DNA from: Paenibacillus faecalis
GTDB taxonomy: Bacteria > Bacillota > Bacilli > Paenibacillales > Paenibacillaceae
Reading direction: 5' to 3'
Length of the DNA: 64,000 bases
Assembly (NCBI RefSeq): GCF_900289175.1
Contig: NZ_LT985747.1
Coordinates: forward strand, 1,821,937 to 1,885,936
Under the pieces are notes generated by a model, which worked only from the letters and a program-made list of their open reading frames with translations, was not told the origin of the DNA and did no database searches. The position numbers and the translations under genes are program-made. Each line of letters starts with the position of its first letter. Within the stretch, counting starts at the first letter, position 1. Of this stretch, positions 52,865 through 62,876 are shown one piece after another.

Positions 52865-52915
52865 AAGGGATGTCTTTAGGTCAATAGACAATAGACCTTT
52901 TAAGACATCCCTCTT
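52865..52915 (-). terminator. Long hairpin downstream of fumC
   Basis: AGGGATGTCTT with AGGTC pairs with GACCT and AAGACATCCCT around an 11-base loop. It lies about 120 bases after the fumarase stop. The minus strand continues TCTGTTTTGTT. It is likely to be the fumC terminator. Confidence 0.65.
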
Positions 52916-53037
52916 AAGCGATGATAGAAAAACCAGGCATAACAGCTTCGTCACTTTGGGAGTGACCACACCAGTCTTCCACGTACGCTTGCCACATTTT
53001 ATTGTAAAATCAAACGTTTCTTCATGCTGTCAATTCG

Positions 53038-54426
53038 TTACTCCTTCGGCCGAATCATTTCTGCAGGAACCACAAACCGATCAAACTCCTCACCGGAGAG
53101 CAGTCCGCTCTGAATAGCCGCCTCCCGCAGAGTCGAGCCTTCTTTATGTGCCTTCTTCGCAATAAACGCCGCATTTTCATAACCGATATGCGGATTCAAT
53201 GCCGTAACAAGCATGAGGGAGCGCTCCATGTTCGTGCGAATGACGTCCATATTAGCTTCGATTCCGGAAGCACAGTTTCGGTCAAATGAATCCATCCCAT
53301 CCGCCAGCAACCGTACCGACTGCAAGAAGTTATAGATAATGACTGGTTTGAACACGTTCAGTTCAAAGTTGCCCTGGCTTGCCGCAAAGCCGATAGATGC
53401 ATCATTGCCCATCACCTGGCAGACAACCATCGTCAGCGCTTCGCTCTGGGTCGGGTTGACTTTACCCGGCATGATCGAGCTGCCCGGCTCATTCGCCGGA
53501 ATCGTCAACTCGCCAATACCCGAGCGGGGACCGCTGGCCAGCCAACGCACATCGTTTGCAATTTTCATCAGATCGGCGGCTAATGCCTTCAACGCCCCAT
53601 GGGCATACACCAGTTCATCGTGGCTTGTCAGCGCATGGAACTTGTTGCTTGCAGTGGAGAAGCTTTTTCCGGTTTCAGCACTGATCTCGGCTGCTGTCAT
53701 TTCACCGAATTTCGGATGAGCGTTAATCCCCGTCCCGACAGCTGTACCTCCAATAGCCAGCTCCCGCAGCGGCTCTACCGCTGCAGCAATCATCAGCTCA
53801 CACTTCTCCAGCATCCGATGCCAGCCGCTGATTTCCTGTCCGAGCGTCAAAGGAGTCGCATCCTGCAGGTGCGTACGGCCGATTTTGATCAAGTCCATAT
53901 ACTCCTCGCTCTTCACGGCAAGCGTATGCTTCAGCCGCTGTAAAGCTGGCAATAGCTGATCCTCCATCGCAATCAATGCAGCCATATGCATAGCTGTTGG
54001 AAAGGTGTCATTCGAGCTTTGTGATTTATTAACATCATCATTCGGGTGAATGGATTGTTCTATACCTTTTTCTTTTAAAAGCTGATTAGCACGATTGGCA
54101 ATAACCTCATTCATATTCATGTTGGACTGGGTACCGCTGCCTGTCTGCCAGACAACAAGCGGAAAATGATCATCCCGCTCCCCGGTCAAGATTTCATCTG
54201 CCGCTTCTACTATTGCATCTGCTTTAATCTGATCCAGCTTGCCAAGCTTGGCGTTGGCAATGGCTGCACTTTTCTTCAGAATGGCAAAAGCCCGGATAAT
54301 CTCGATGGGCATCTTCTCTGTTCCGATTCGAAAATTTTCAAGGCTGCGCTGGGTTTGCGCCGCCCATAGCTTATCCGCTGGCACCTTGATTTCACCCAGG
54401 GTATCTTTTTCAATACGGTAGTCCAT
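53038..54426 (-). CDS. fumC: Class II fumarate hydratase
   Basis: A 462-residue TCA-cycle enzyme that interconverts fumarate and malate. The signature [15 protein letters not shown] is near residue 315. The active-site stretches [17 protein letters not shown] and [16 protein letters not shown] are intact. I chose the ATG at 54426, nine bases after AGGAGG; the ATG at 54432 is only three bases away. It is a single gene between the cyd operon and an unrecognised membrane gene. Confidence 0.96.
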   Translation of the reverse strand: MDYRIEKDTLGEIKVPADKLWAAQTQRSLENFRIGTEKMPIEIIRAFAILKKSAAIANAKLGKLDQIKADAIVEAADEILTGERDDHFPLVVWQTGSGTQSNMNMNEVIANRANQLLKEKGIEQSIHPNDDVNKSQSSNDTFPTAMHMAALIAMEDQLLPALQRLKHTLAVKSEEYMDLIKIGRTHLQDATPLTLGQEISGWHRMLEKCELMIAAAVEPLRELAIGGTAVGTGINAHPKFGEMTAAEISAETGKSFSTASNKFHALTSHDELVYAHGALKALAADLMKIANDVRWLASGPRSGIGELTIPANEPGSSIMPGKVNPTQSEALTMVVCQVMGNDASIGFAASQGNFELNVFKPVIIYNFLQSVRLLADGMDSFDRNCASGIEANMDVIRTNMERSLMLVTALNPHIGYENAAFIAKKAHKEGSTLREAAIQSGLLSGEEFDRFVVPAEMIRPKE

Positions 54427-54553
54427 TTTCATTGTCCTCCTTTTGCAATACGTGCTTTTAAAGCGCTTTATATTCCATATTCTCTTATTATCGCATAATT
54501 GGCTGAGGAAAGGAAAATGCCGACTGTCGATCTATTTATTCTCAAAAAAGCAT

Positions 54554-54597
54554 CAAAAAGCCGGGACCACCTGAGTTTCCTCTGGCCATCCCGGCTT
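54554..54597 (-). terminator. Terminator of cydABCD
   Basis: AAGCCGGGA and TCCCGGCTT form the stem, followed on the minus strand by TTTTTGATG. It lies 31 bases after the cydC stop. Confidence 0.85.
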
Positions 54598-54628
54598 CAA
54601 TTACATAAAAACAGCCGACTGCAATGGA

Positions 54629-56395
54629 TTACACCTGAACCGGACGGTCCAGCCCGTACAAGCTGCGATATCGCGGATAACGCTCCATCAATTCAGCATG
54701 AGTACCGCGCATGACAATGCGGCCCTCTTCCATAAACACGATCTCATCCATTTTTTCCACACCAACCAGATGATGCGTTACCCAGATCAATGACTTACCC
54801 TCCAGGCTTGCGAACATCGTCGACAGCAGATCGCGCTCCGTCTTCGGATCAAGCCCTACCGTCGGCTCGTCGAGAATAACAACCGGTGTGTCCTGCAGCA
54901 AAATACGAGCGAGCGCCACACGCTGGCGCTCCCCGCCGGAAAAGCGCTGCCCGGTTTCCTGCATCCGGGTTTCCAAACCCTCTGGCAGAGCGTTCACAAG
55001 CTCCCCCAACCGGGCTTTTTGAACAGCAGCCTGAAGCTCCTCATCAGACGCGTCCATCCGTCCAAGCCGGATATTGTTCGCCAGTGTTGTGTCGAACAGA
55101 TGCGGCTTCTGATTTAATACAGATACGACCGAAGGCATGCCATCACCGAATTGGCAGGCATCTATACCGTTTATGGTGACCCTGCCTTCCATTGGAGTAA
55201 TCACACCTTGGATCAAATTCAGCAGCGTCGATTTACCAGCTCCTGAACGTCCGATGACAGCCACCTTCGCTCCTTGCGGAATGTCCAGCGACAGATTGCT
55301 TACTGTAGGGCGATCACTCGCCCCCCGCTCTCCGTAATCAAAGCGTACATTGTCCACTTTCAAATAAACACCTTCAAGAGCCGTAGCAGCAGCTTCCTCT
55401 CTCGTCATGCCGGCTTGATCTTCCCCATCCACTTGTTCGGGCGTCTCCTCCGTGATTGCGTTCAGCCGGATGAAAGACTGCTCATACTGTGGAATACGTT
55501 CGATGGCTTCGGAAACCGGGAGGAATGCATCCATAAGTGGAAATACAACGAGGACAAATGCTGCGATGAGCGTCACCTCGATTTGACCATCTGCATACTG
55601 CTGTCCTGACCAATAGATTATGGATATGACAATAGCACCTACGATGAGCTGGCTTAGAAAACCACGAAACCGTCCCCAACGTTTCAATGACCGATCCGTA
55701 CGGTCGACACTGGCTTCATCCTGTTCATATCCTGTAAGAAAATCCTTTTGACGGCCGCTGATAAACCATTCTCCCATACCAAGCACCGCATCGGTCAGCT
55801 TCTGGTACAGAGCAGCTCGTTCATTCTTAACTTTACGATTGTTGCGCTTGGTAAGCAGCAGCGATACGATCGGCAGTACGAACACGAGCAGAAATATATA
55901 TGCTGCCATCAACAAGGCAAATATCGGGTCAAACACGCCAATGACGATAATTACACCAGCATACAATACTAAAGCGACAATGGCCGGGAACACCGTGCGA
56001 ATGTATACATCCTGCAAGTATTCAATGTCATCGGCCAGTACTCCGAGCAGATCCCCCGTCTTGAAGCGTGAGGAAAACCGAAGTGCCTGCGGCTCAAGCA
56101 GCTGATAAAGACGCAGACGCATTTTGGATAATATGCGCAGAATGGTGTCATGCCCTACCAATCGCTCGACATAGTGCATAACCGCCCGGCTGATCCCGAA
56201 CGTGCGAACACCGACTGTCGGCACATATACCATCAATATGTTCTCCGGCCGAAGTGCAGATTTAGAGATCAGATAGCCGGAAGTAAACATAAGCATCGAT
56301 GCTGACAAAATCGTCAGCGCACCCAGGAGCACGATGAGTAGAAAACGCCAGAAATAAACAGTTACATACGGGCGAAACCACTGTTCCTGTCTCAA
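54629..56395 (-). CDS. cydC: Heterodimeric thiol exporter subunit CydC
   Basis: A 588-residue half-ABC exporter: six hydrophobic segments, then an ATPase domain with Walker A GRSGAGKST, signature FSGGERQRVALARIL and Walker B VVILDEPTVG. CydDC exports cysteine or glutathione and is needed to assemble heme in cytochrome bd. The start is a TTG overlapping the cydD stop (TTGA). It is the last gene of the operon. Confidence 0.93.
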   Translation of the reverse strand: MRQEQWFRPYVTVYFWRFLLIVLLGALTILSASMLMFTSGYLISKSALRPENILMVYVPTVGVRTFGISRAVMHYVERLVGHDTILRILSKMRLRLYQLLEPQALRFSSRFKTGDLLGVLADDIEYLQDVYIRTVFPAIVALVLYAGVIIVIGVFDPIFALLMAAYIFLLVFVLPIVSLLLTKRNNRKVKNERAALYQKLTDAVLGMGEWFISGRQKDFLTGYEQDEASVDRTDRSLKRWGRFRGFLSQLIVGAIVISIIYWSGQQYADGQIEVTLIAAFVLVVFPLMDAFLPVSEAIERIPQYEQSFIRLNAITEETPEQVDGEDQAGMTREEAAATALEGVYLKVDNVRFDYGERGASDRPTVSNLSLDIPQGAKVAVIGRSGAGKSTLLNLIQGVITPMEGRVTINGIDACQFGDGMPSVVSVLNQKPHLFDTTLANNIRLGRMDASDEELQAAVQKARLGELVNALPEGLETRMQETGQRFSGGERQRVALARILLQDTPVVILDEPTVGLDPKTERDLLSTMFASLEGKSLIWVTHHLVGVEKMDEIVFMEEGRIVMRGTHAELMERYPRYRSLYGLDRPVQV

Positions 56396-58143
56396 AGCAC
56401 TCCCTCCATTTGCGATGTGATCAAGCCGTAATATACTCCTTTACGCGCCATAAGCTGTTCATGTGTACCTGATTCAGCTAGACGACCTTGGTCCATGACC
56501 AGAATGAAGTCCATTTCCGTCATCCAGTGCAGGCGATGTGTGGCAAGGAACACCCATTTATCTTCAAACAGCGAAATGAGCGTTTCCTTCAGCTCATATT
56601 CCGTCTCGATATCCAGATGTGCGGTGGGCTCATCCAACAGCAGAACAGGGCGCTTGCTTAAAAACGCTCTTGCGATGGCAACCCGCTGTGCCTGTCCTCC
56701 GCTTAAACTTCGGCCACCCCCACCGATCAATTCATCCAAACCATTTGGCAAAGATGCCGCCAAATCGCTTAGCCCAGCAGCTTCTACCGCTCGCTTTACC
56801 TCAGCTCGTGAAGCGTCCGGAGCATAGAACCTAACATTATCTTCAAGTGTGGTGCTAAAAAGATATGGATGCTGTGGAATGTAGGTCATGTTTTTACGCC
56901 AGGTTTCAGAGGCTGTGTTCTCCAACGTTACCCCATCCAGCGTTATTTCGCCGCTCGTTGACGCAAGGAATCCCCCCAAAATGTCAATCAATGTCGATTT
57001 ACCTGCACCGCTCTCGCCCACAATGCCAACTCGACCCTTTCCTTGTAGCCTGAAGCTAACATCAGACAATGAGGCAGGTCCGTTCTCATCATGGCGCATT
57101 CCGATACCGGACAACTCTAGCACACTGTGATCTTGCCATTTCAGCACAGGCTCTGGTCTAGAGCCTTCTTCATTCGTCTTATCTTTTGCAATACTACTCT
57201 TCGGCTCATCGTGGATGATCTCCTGAATCGCCTCACCCGCCTGCTTTCCATCCAGAGTCGCATGAAAATCAGCTCCCACCATACGTACCGGTAAGAAATA
57301 CTCCGGTGCCAGAATGAGAATCGTCAGCGAAGGCAGCAGCTCCAAATTGCCGTTAATCAAGCGCAAACCTAAATTGACTGCCACAACAGCAACAGACAAC
57401 ATCGTAAAGAAATCGAGGGCAAAAGATGACAGAAAAGCAACTCGAAGTGTACGCATCGTTGCCTTACGGTAGCTTTCGCTAACCTCCCCAATGCTCTCGC
57501 TATGCTTACGGCTCTGGCCCAAAAACTTCAATGTTTCCAAACCGCGCAGTGAATCTACGAAATGGTTGGATAATATCCGATACGTATGCAGCTGTCGCTG
57601 CGTCTGCGTCCGAGCCGCCAAGCCGACCAAAATGAGAAACACGATTAGAATCGGCATCGTTACGAGCAGTATAATGGCCGAAAGACGATCAATATAAAAC
57701 ACATACAGCCATATCAATGCAGGAGTGATCGCTACACCCATCATACGCGGTATAGTCAGCTCTGCATATTTCCGAAACTTTGCGATGCCATCCAGCACAA
57801 GCGTAACCACATTGCCCGTTCCTTCAGACCGGACAAATCTCGGTCCCATATGGAACAGCTTATCCATCAGCTGCTTTCTCAGGTCCGTGCCCGTCTCTTC
57901 GGCAAACCGCTGTGCTATACCCTGCTGCAGCAGACCAATGGCGTGCCTTGCCAGAAATGCAAGCAGGAACAATACCATTGTGCTGTATTGTTCCTGCAGG
58001 GAGAATCCGGCAAACAGGGCGGAGATGACCTCCGCCAGCCATTTTGCCTGCAATATGATGGCCATGCTTTGTGCCAGGGTACATACGGCAACGACGAAAA
58101 ATACCGTCTTAACTCCTTTGTATCCCAGCAGATCTTTACCCAT
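56392..58143 (-). CDS. cydD: Heterodimeric thiol exporter subunit CydD
   Basis: A 583-residue half-ABC exporter. It has an N-terminal membrane domain, then an ATPase domain with Walker A GESGAGKST, signature LSGGQAQRVAIARAF and Walker B VLLLDEPTAH. It pairs with CydC. Its ATG overlaps the TGA of cydB by one base, so translation is coupled. Confidence 0.94.
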   Translation of the reverse strand: MGKDLLGYKGVKTVFFVVAVCTLAQSMAIILQAKWLAEVISALFAGFSLQEQYSTMVLFLLAFLARHAIGLLQQGIAQRFAEETGTDLRKQLMDKLFHMGPRFVRSEGTGNVVTLVLDGIAKFRKYAELTIPRMMGVAITPALIWLYVFYIDRLSAIILLVTMPILIVFLILVGLAARTQTQRQLHTYRILSNHFVDSLRGLETLKFLGQSRKHSESIGEVSESYRKATMRTLRVAFLSSFALDFFTMLSVAVVAVNLGLRLINGNLELLPSLTILILAPEYFLPVRMVGADFHATLDGKQAGEAIQEIIHDEPKSSIAKDKTNEEGSRPEPVLKWQDHSVLELSGIGMRHDENGPASLSDVSFRLQGKGRVGIVGESGAGKSTLIDILGGFLASTSGEITLDGVTLENTASETWRKNMTYIPQHPYLFSTTLEDNVRFYAPDASRAEVKRAVEAAGLSDLAASLPNGLDELIGGGGRSLSGGQAQRVAIARAFLSKRPVLLLDEPTAHLDIETEYELKETLISLFEDKWVFLATHRLHWMTEMDFILVMDQGRLAESGTHEQLMARKGVYYGLITSQMEGVL

Positions 58144-59156
58144 CAGTATTCTAAATGCTCCTTCTCATGTACCCGTTTGTGGAAAACGAAGTAGCTCCAT
58201 ATTTGATATCCTAATACAAACGGCAGCAGCGTCACCGCCACAATCGTCATCACCTTCAGGGAATACTGCCCTGATGCAGCGTTGTGAATCGTCAGATCAA
58301 ACGCATTGTTGATCGAGCTGATCATAACACGTGGGAATAACCCGATGAATACAGACATAAACCCAATGATGATGACAGCGCCGGTCATTCCAAATGCCCA
58401 GCCGTCTTTTTTAACTTTCATAAAGTAACCGGCGGCCAAAAATGCAGCAACGCCAAGGATCAATAATACGGACAAAATGCCGCCCCGAGCTTCAAACATA
58501 TCCGTCATGAAATACGTCATCGCTCCGAACAGTACGAGCAGCGCTGCAACCGGGATCAACAGACGCTGGGCCATCACCCGGGCACGCTCCTGCAAATCTT
58601 CGGTAGTGCGCAGTGTTGTAAACACAAGTCCGTGCAACAAGCATAGCATAACCACGGTGATCCCGCCTACCACCGTATACAGATTGACGACATCAAAGAA
58701 TCCGGCACGAAGATGCATCGATTCATCAATCGGCAGACCTTTCATAAGCCCGGCAAACACTACGCCAAAAAGGAACGGCGGCAGGATGCTTCCTGCGAAA
58801 ATTGCAAAATCCCAGGTCTTTTTCCAGCGTGTATTCTCGACTTTACCGCGAAATTCAAATGCAACCCCGCGTCCAATCAACGCTAGCAGCAAGAAAACGA
58901 ACGGAATATAAAATCCGCTGAACAGTGTAGCGTACCAGTTCGGGAAGGCCGCGAACATCGCTCCGCCCGCCGTAATCAGCCACACCTCATTCGCATCCCA
59001 GAACGGGCCGATCGAGTTGATCAACACCCGCCGCTGGCTATCATTCTTGGCCAGGAATTGGGTGGACATACCTACACCAAAGTCAAATCCTTCCAAAAAG
59101 AAGAATCCGATAAACAGAACGGCAATCAGTATAAACCAAAGCTCATTAAGAGACAC
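58143..59156 (-). CDS. cydB: Cytochrome bd ubiquinol/menaquinol oxidase subunit II
   Basis: A 337-residue membrane protein with about eight hydrophobic segments. It opens with LNELWFILIAVLFIGFFFLE, then GFDFGVG, and near residue 55 reads IGPFWDANEVWL. I chose the GTG at 59156, nine bases after AAGGAGG, giving an 11-base overlap with cydA; an ATG at 59216 would overlap cydA by far more. It is the structural partner of CydA. Confidence 0.95.
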   Translation of the reverse strand: MSLNELWFILIAVLFIGFFFLEGFDFGVGMSTQFLAKNDSQRRVLINSIGPFWDANEVWLITAGGAMFAAFPNWYATLFSGFYIPFVFLLLALIGRGVAFEFRGKVENTRWKKTWDFAIFAGSILPPFLFGVVFAGLMKGLPIDESMHLRAGFFDVVNLYTVVGGITVVMLCLLHGLVFTTLRTTEDLQERARVMAQRLLIPVAALLVLFGAMTYFMTDMFEARGGILSVLLILGVAAFLAAGYFMKVKKDGWAFGMTGAVIIIGFMSVFIGLFPRVMISSINNAFDLTIHNAASGQYSLKVMTIVAVTLLPFVLGYQIWSYFVFHKRVHEKEHLEY

Positions 59157-60549
59157 TGCTGATTCCCTCCTTGTTGAATGGGTCAGCTGCGAGGTGATCT
59201 TCTTTTTCCTCCGCATTTGGCCCTTTCTTGATAACTTTAACGAACAGATAAGCCGTTATAGCAGCCAATACCGCATAAATCGTACTGAATGCAATCAATG
59301 AGAACAGGATGGAGCCTGCGCCTACGTTTGGCGAAATGCTGTCCTGTGTTTGATACAACCCGAATACCGTCCATGGCTGACGCCCGATCTCTGTCATGAT
59401 CCATCCCGACGTATTAGCGATAAATGGCAGCGAAATACTGAACAGAAGTGCTTTCATGAACCACTTTCCAGCATTCTCTACTTTCTTGCGCATAGTCAAC
59501 CATGTACCATACAATCCGAGCAAAATCATGATGCTACCAGCAACAACCATGATGCGGAAACTCCAGAATGTGGTTCGAACCGGTGGAATGTAATCACCAG
59601 GACCATACTGCTCTTCATATTGCGCCTGAAGCTCCTTCATGCCGACAACTTCACCGGAAAATTTACTGTAAGATAAGAAGCTGAGCAAATAAGGAATTTT
59701 CAGTTCAAATGTATTGGTCTGATTATCCGGATCGATTCCGGCAATGACCGTCCATGGAGCCGGATCTTCACTCGTTTCCCATAAACTCTCGGCCGCAGCC
59801 ATTTTCATAGGCTGTGTGTCCACCAAATATTGTGCTTGCTGGTGACCAAAGAGAGCAACAAGAATGGAGGAAATCATAGCAACCACGATGGCGATGTTAA
59901 ACGATTTTTTAAAGAAATCGATGTCCAATTTCTTCATCAGTTTGTATCCACTAACCCCAGCAACTAGGAAAGCACCTGTTGCCAATGCCCCGAAAATTGT
60001 ATGCGGGAATTCAACCAACAGCTGACCATTCGTGATCAGCGCCCAAAAGTCATTCATCTCAGCCCGACCGTTCACCATCTCGAATCCGACAGGACGCTGC
60101 ATGAACGAGTTGGCAACCAAAATCCAGAATGCCGAAATCAATGTACCTATGGATACGAGCCAGATACAGAGAAGGTGAACCTTCTTGGATAAGCGATCCC
60201 AGCCAAAAATCCACAATCCGATAAATGTAGACTCCAGGAAAAATGCGAGCAGTGCTTCAACCGCCAGCGGTGCTCCGAACACATCCCCGACAAATCGGGA
60301 GTACTCGGACCAGTTCATACCGAACTGGAATTCCTGCAGAATACCGGTAACAACCCCGACTGCAAAGTTAATGAGAAACAGTTTACCCCAAAATTTAGCC
60401 ATTTTCTTGTAGGTTTCATTACCCTTGACAACGTACATCGTCTCCATGATGGCAATCAGAAATGCCAGACCAATGGACAACGGAACAAAGATGAAATGAA
60501 AGATGGTTGTCGAAGCGAATTGGATACGTGCGAGCATAACCGGATCCAT
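59146..60549 (-). CDS. cydA: Cytochrome bd oxidase subunit I
   Basis: A 467-residue membrane subunit that binds hemes b558, b595 and d, oxidises quinol and reduces O2 to water. The heme ligand His near residue 18 (TIFHFIFVPL), the second His in VEFPHTIFGA and the GRQPW motif in EIGRQPWTVFGLY are present. The Q-loop is short, as in Bacillus-type oxidases. AAAGGGG precedes the start. Two Rex-like boxes upstream suggest induction when NADH rises or oxygen is low. Confidence 0.96.
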   Translation of the reverse strand: MDPVMLARIQFASTTIFHFIFVPLSIGLAFLIAIMETMYVVKGNETYKKMAKFWGKLFLINFAVGVVTGILQEFQFGMNWSEYSRFVGDVFGAPLAVEALLAFFLESTFIGLWIFGWDRLSKKVHLLCIWLVSIGTLISAFWILVANSFMQRPVGFEMVNGRAEMNDFWALITNGQLLVEFPHTIFGALATGAFLVAGVSGYKLMKKLDIDFFKKSFNIAIVVAMISSILVALFGHQQAQYLVDTQPMKMAAAESLWETSEDPAPWTVIAGIDPDNQTNTFELKIPYLLSFLSYSKFSGEVVGMKELQAQYEEQYGPGDYIPPVRTTFWSFRIMVVAGSIMILLGLYGTWLTMRKKVENAGKWFMKALLFSISLPFIANTSGWIMTEIGRQPWTVFGLYQTQDSISPNVGAGSILFSLIAFSTIYAVLAAITAYLFVKVIKKGPNAEEKEDHLAADPFNKEGISSVS

Positions 60550-60632
60550 AATATACCCCTTTCTTTTACTTCACATATTGAAACTTTTTAAAATTGATCT
60601 TTAATTATTTTCCCAAACAAACCTCACATGGA

Positions 60633-60650
60633 TTGTGATATTTATCACAT
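60633..60650. promoter_or_regulatory. Rex-type operator, proximal to cydA
   Basis: TTGTGATATTTATCACAT matches TTGTGA-n6-TCACAA except at the penultimate base. It lies 83 bases upstream of the cydA start. Confidence 0.75.
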
Positions 60651-60685
60651 TTAAGCGAGGTGTATGGGGCTAAATAGTTATAAAT

Positions 60686-60703
60686 TTGTGACGAAAATCA
60701 CGT
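60686..60703. promoter_or_regulatory. Rex-type operator, distal to cydA
   Basis: TTGTGACGAAAATCACGT keeps TTGTGA and TCAC at the same spacing. The two sites are 53 bases apart, about five helical turns. B. subtilis cydABCD is likewise controlled by Rex through several sites. Confidence 0.6.
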
Positions 60704-60721
60704 TTCCAGAAAAATATAGAA

Positions 60722-60758
60722 AAAAACAGGGCACACCTCAACGGGTGACCCTGTTTTT
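60722..60758 (-). terminator. Terminator of the adenine deaminase gene
   Basis: AAAAACAGGGTCACCC pairs with GGTGTGCCCTGTTTTT (one mismatch), with T-runs on both strands. It separates the deaminase from the cyd promoter region. Confidence 0.88.
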
Positions 60759-60790
60759 CGCAATGATAAGTGTCTCTTTTTTTTAACTTT

Positions 60791-62596
60791 TTAAACGGTG
60801 ACGGCATCCAATTCCGTTTCGATTAATTTGAATTCAGATACATCAGCCAAGCCCCGGTTCGTAATCCGGATGTCCGGAATAACCGGCAGAGCGATCAGAG
60901 AGAAAGTCATAAACGGCGCATTCATCATGCAGCCCAGCTCCTTCCATGCCTTCTCCATGGATACCACTTCAGCAGCTACCGTCTCAAGCGGTCGATCTGA
61001 CATTAATCCGGCTACCGGCATCTCCACCTTGGCAAGCACCTTGCCGTCACGCACCACGATCATGCCCCCACCGCAAGCGGCAAGCTCATTGGCGGCATAG
61101 GCCATATCTTCCGGATTGGTGCCCATAACGAGCAGATTGTGGCTATCGTGGGCAACCGTAGAGGCAACTGCACCGGATTTCAACTGAAATCCGCTTGCGA
61201 AGCCCAGTGAAATTTGCCCTGTTCCTTTATGGCGCTCAATGCAAGCGAGCTGAATAACGTCCTGCGCTATATCCGGCTGGATGATGTCCTCCTTCACTTG
61301 AAGGTCTGCAACGATTTTGGCCGTCCGGGCACTGTTCTCAATCACCTGTATTACGTTTACTTTTGTCTGTCCGTCGTTTCCTTTGCTATGGAGCAGGAAA
61401 TCATCAGCGGTCAGAGCGCGTTGAAGCCGGACCGAGTTGCGAGCTTTCTCCGGATATACATATACCGGGAACTCCTTCACGATCTTTCCGGATTTCGCAA
61501 TGACCTCACCATCAGCCATAACAAGCGACGGAATCATTTGCTTCAAATCATCGATCAGCAGAATATCTGCAGCTTTCCCCGGTGCAATGCTTCCGATTTC
61601 CTGATCCAGCCCGAAGTACCGTGCGACGTTAATCGTCCCCATCTGAATGGCTTTCACCGGATCAACACCTTCTTCAATGGCCCGGCGTACCACATGATTC
61701 AAATGGCCAAGATTCAGCAGTGTCATCGGATAAACGTCATCGGTTACCAAAGAAATATTATCGGTACATACGTTATCTTCCGTAACTACTTTGATGACTT
61801 CTTTCACATCATGCCAAGCGGAACCTTCACGGATCATCAGATGCATACCGAGTCTAACCTTCTGCAAGCCCTGCTCCCTCGTTACCGTTTCGTGGCAGGA
61901 GTTGGCCCCTGAAGCGATATAAGCCTGCAGCATACGTTCATCATCAGAAGGAAAATGACCAGTCACCGTTTTTCCAGCCTTTAAGGTTGCAGCAACTTCT
62001 CCGCACATCGTCGGGTCACCAAATACGACCCCGGGAAAGTTCATAACTTCGCCCAGACCTTCTACGCCCGGCCACTTCAACCCGGCTTCAATATCGGCTA
62101 CACCAAGTGCCGCACCTGCGTCTTCAAGATCGGTTGTAGACGGAACGCAGGACGGGAAGGTTGTAAATACTTTCAGCGGCAGCTGCTGCCCCTCTTCGTG
62201 CATCCAACGCACGCCCTCGGAACCAAATACGTTCGCAATTTCATGCGGGTCCATAAAAATAGAAGTCGTGCCTGTTGCCATGGCCGCTTTAGCGAATTCT
62301 GTTACCGTCAGCATCGTGCTTTCCACATGCATATGCCCGTCTACCAGACCTGGCGCAATGTACCGACCATTTGCCTGGATCACATTTGTATGCTCATCGA
62401 TCGTATGATCGGCTTGTCCAATATATGCAATTCTTCCGAAAGCTATCGCTACATCAACATGCTCCAACAGCTCTCCCGTAAACACATTCACAAGTGTACC
62501 GTCCTTGATCACCGTTTCCGCGGCTGCCTTTCCCATGGCAATTTGTCCAAGCGGATAGCTGACCTCGTAAAGCTTCTGTCTTTTCTGTGAACTCAT
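60791..62596 (-). CDS. ade: Adenine deaminase
   Basis: A 601-residue amidohydrolase that deaminates adenine to hypoxanthine in purine salvage. The metal-binding DGHMHVESTM is near residue 86, and FMDPHEIANVFG is near 114. The C-terminal ADE domain contains SVVAHDSHN-like residues (STVAHDSHNLLVMGTN). Length and motifs match AdeC of B. subtilis. The start follows GGGAGAG. A guanine-class purine riboswitch and a terminator lie upstream, so expression should fall when guanine or hypoxanthine is plentiful. Confidence 0.95.
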   Translation of the reverse strand: MSSQKRQKLYEVSYPLGQIAMGKAAAETVIKDGTLVNVFTGELLEHVDVAIAFGRIAYIGQADHTIDEHTNVIQANGRYIAPGLVDGHMHVESTMLTVTEFAKAAMATGTTSIFMDPHEIANVFGSEGVRWMHEEGQQLPLKVFTTFPSCVPSTTDLEDAGAALGVADIEAGLKWPGVEGLGEVMNFPGVVFGDPTMCGEVAATLKAGKTVTGHFPSDDERMLQAYIASGANSCHETVTREQGLQKVRLGMHLMIREGSAWHDVKEVIKVVTEDNVCTDNISLVTDDVYPMTLLNLGHLNHVVRRAIEEGVDPVKAIQMGTINVARYFGLDQEIGSIAPGKAADILLIDDLKQMIPSLVMADGEVIAKSGKIVKEFPVYVYPEKARNSVRLQRALTADDFLLHSKGNDGQTKVNVIQVIENSARTAKIVADLQVKEDIIQPDIAQDVIQLACIERHKGTGQISLGFASGFQLKSGAVASTVAHDSHNLLVMGTNPEDMAYAANELAACGGGMIVVRDGKVLAKVEMPVAGLMSDRPLETVAAEVVSMEKAWKELGCMMNAPFMTFSLIALPVIPDIRITNRGLADVSEFKLIETELDAVTV

Positions 62597-62663
62597 TTAT
62601 AGCACTCTCCCATCGCGATGATAAAAAACTGGTTTTATCCCAGATTCATTTGTGACAAGACAT

Positions 62664-62693
62664 GAAAAACCCGGACAGCGTTCTGCCCGGGTT
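62664..62693 (-). terminator. Riboswitch expression-platform terminator
   Basis: On the minus strand AACCCGGGCAG and CTGTCCGGGTT form the stem (one mismatch), followed by TTTTC. It lies between the purine aptamer and the ade start. Confidence 0.75.
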
Positions 62694-62811
62694 ACTATAC
62701 ATAAAGGAAAAGAGACCCCAAAATAAACCATATCTAATCAATACATTTTCAGCACATGTGCGAACGTATTGTATCATCTCGGTGTTCTAAAGTACGATTC
62801 TCTCATCTTTT

Positions 62812-62876
62812 ATGTAGTCAAGTCATTTACGGTAACCTGGTAGAGACGCCGGAGCCATATTCTCTGGCATATACAT
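62812..62876 (-). ncRNA. Purine riboswitch aptamer, guanine class (C74)
   Basis: All conserved parts are present in order on the minus strand. P1 pairs ATGTA with TACAT. The P2 arms GCCAGAG and CTCCGGC flank the loop AATATGG. J2/3 ends in CTACC. P3 (CAGGTTA/TGACTTG) carries the loop CCGTAAA. J3/1 reads A-C-T, so the specificity base equivalent to position 74 is C, which selects guanine or hypoxanthine rather than adenine. It starts about 280 bases upstream of the ade start. The 62597-63149 gap holds this element, its terminator and an AT-rich stretch before the MFS fragment. Confidence 0.9.
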
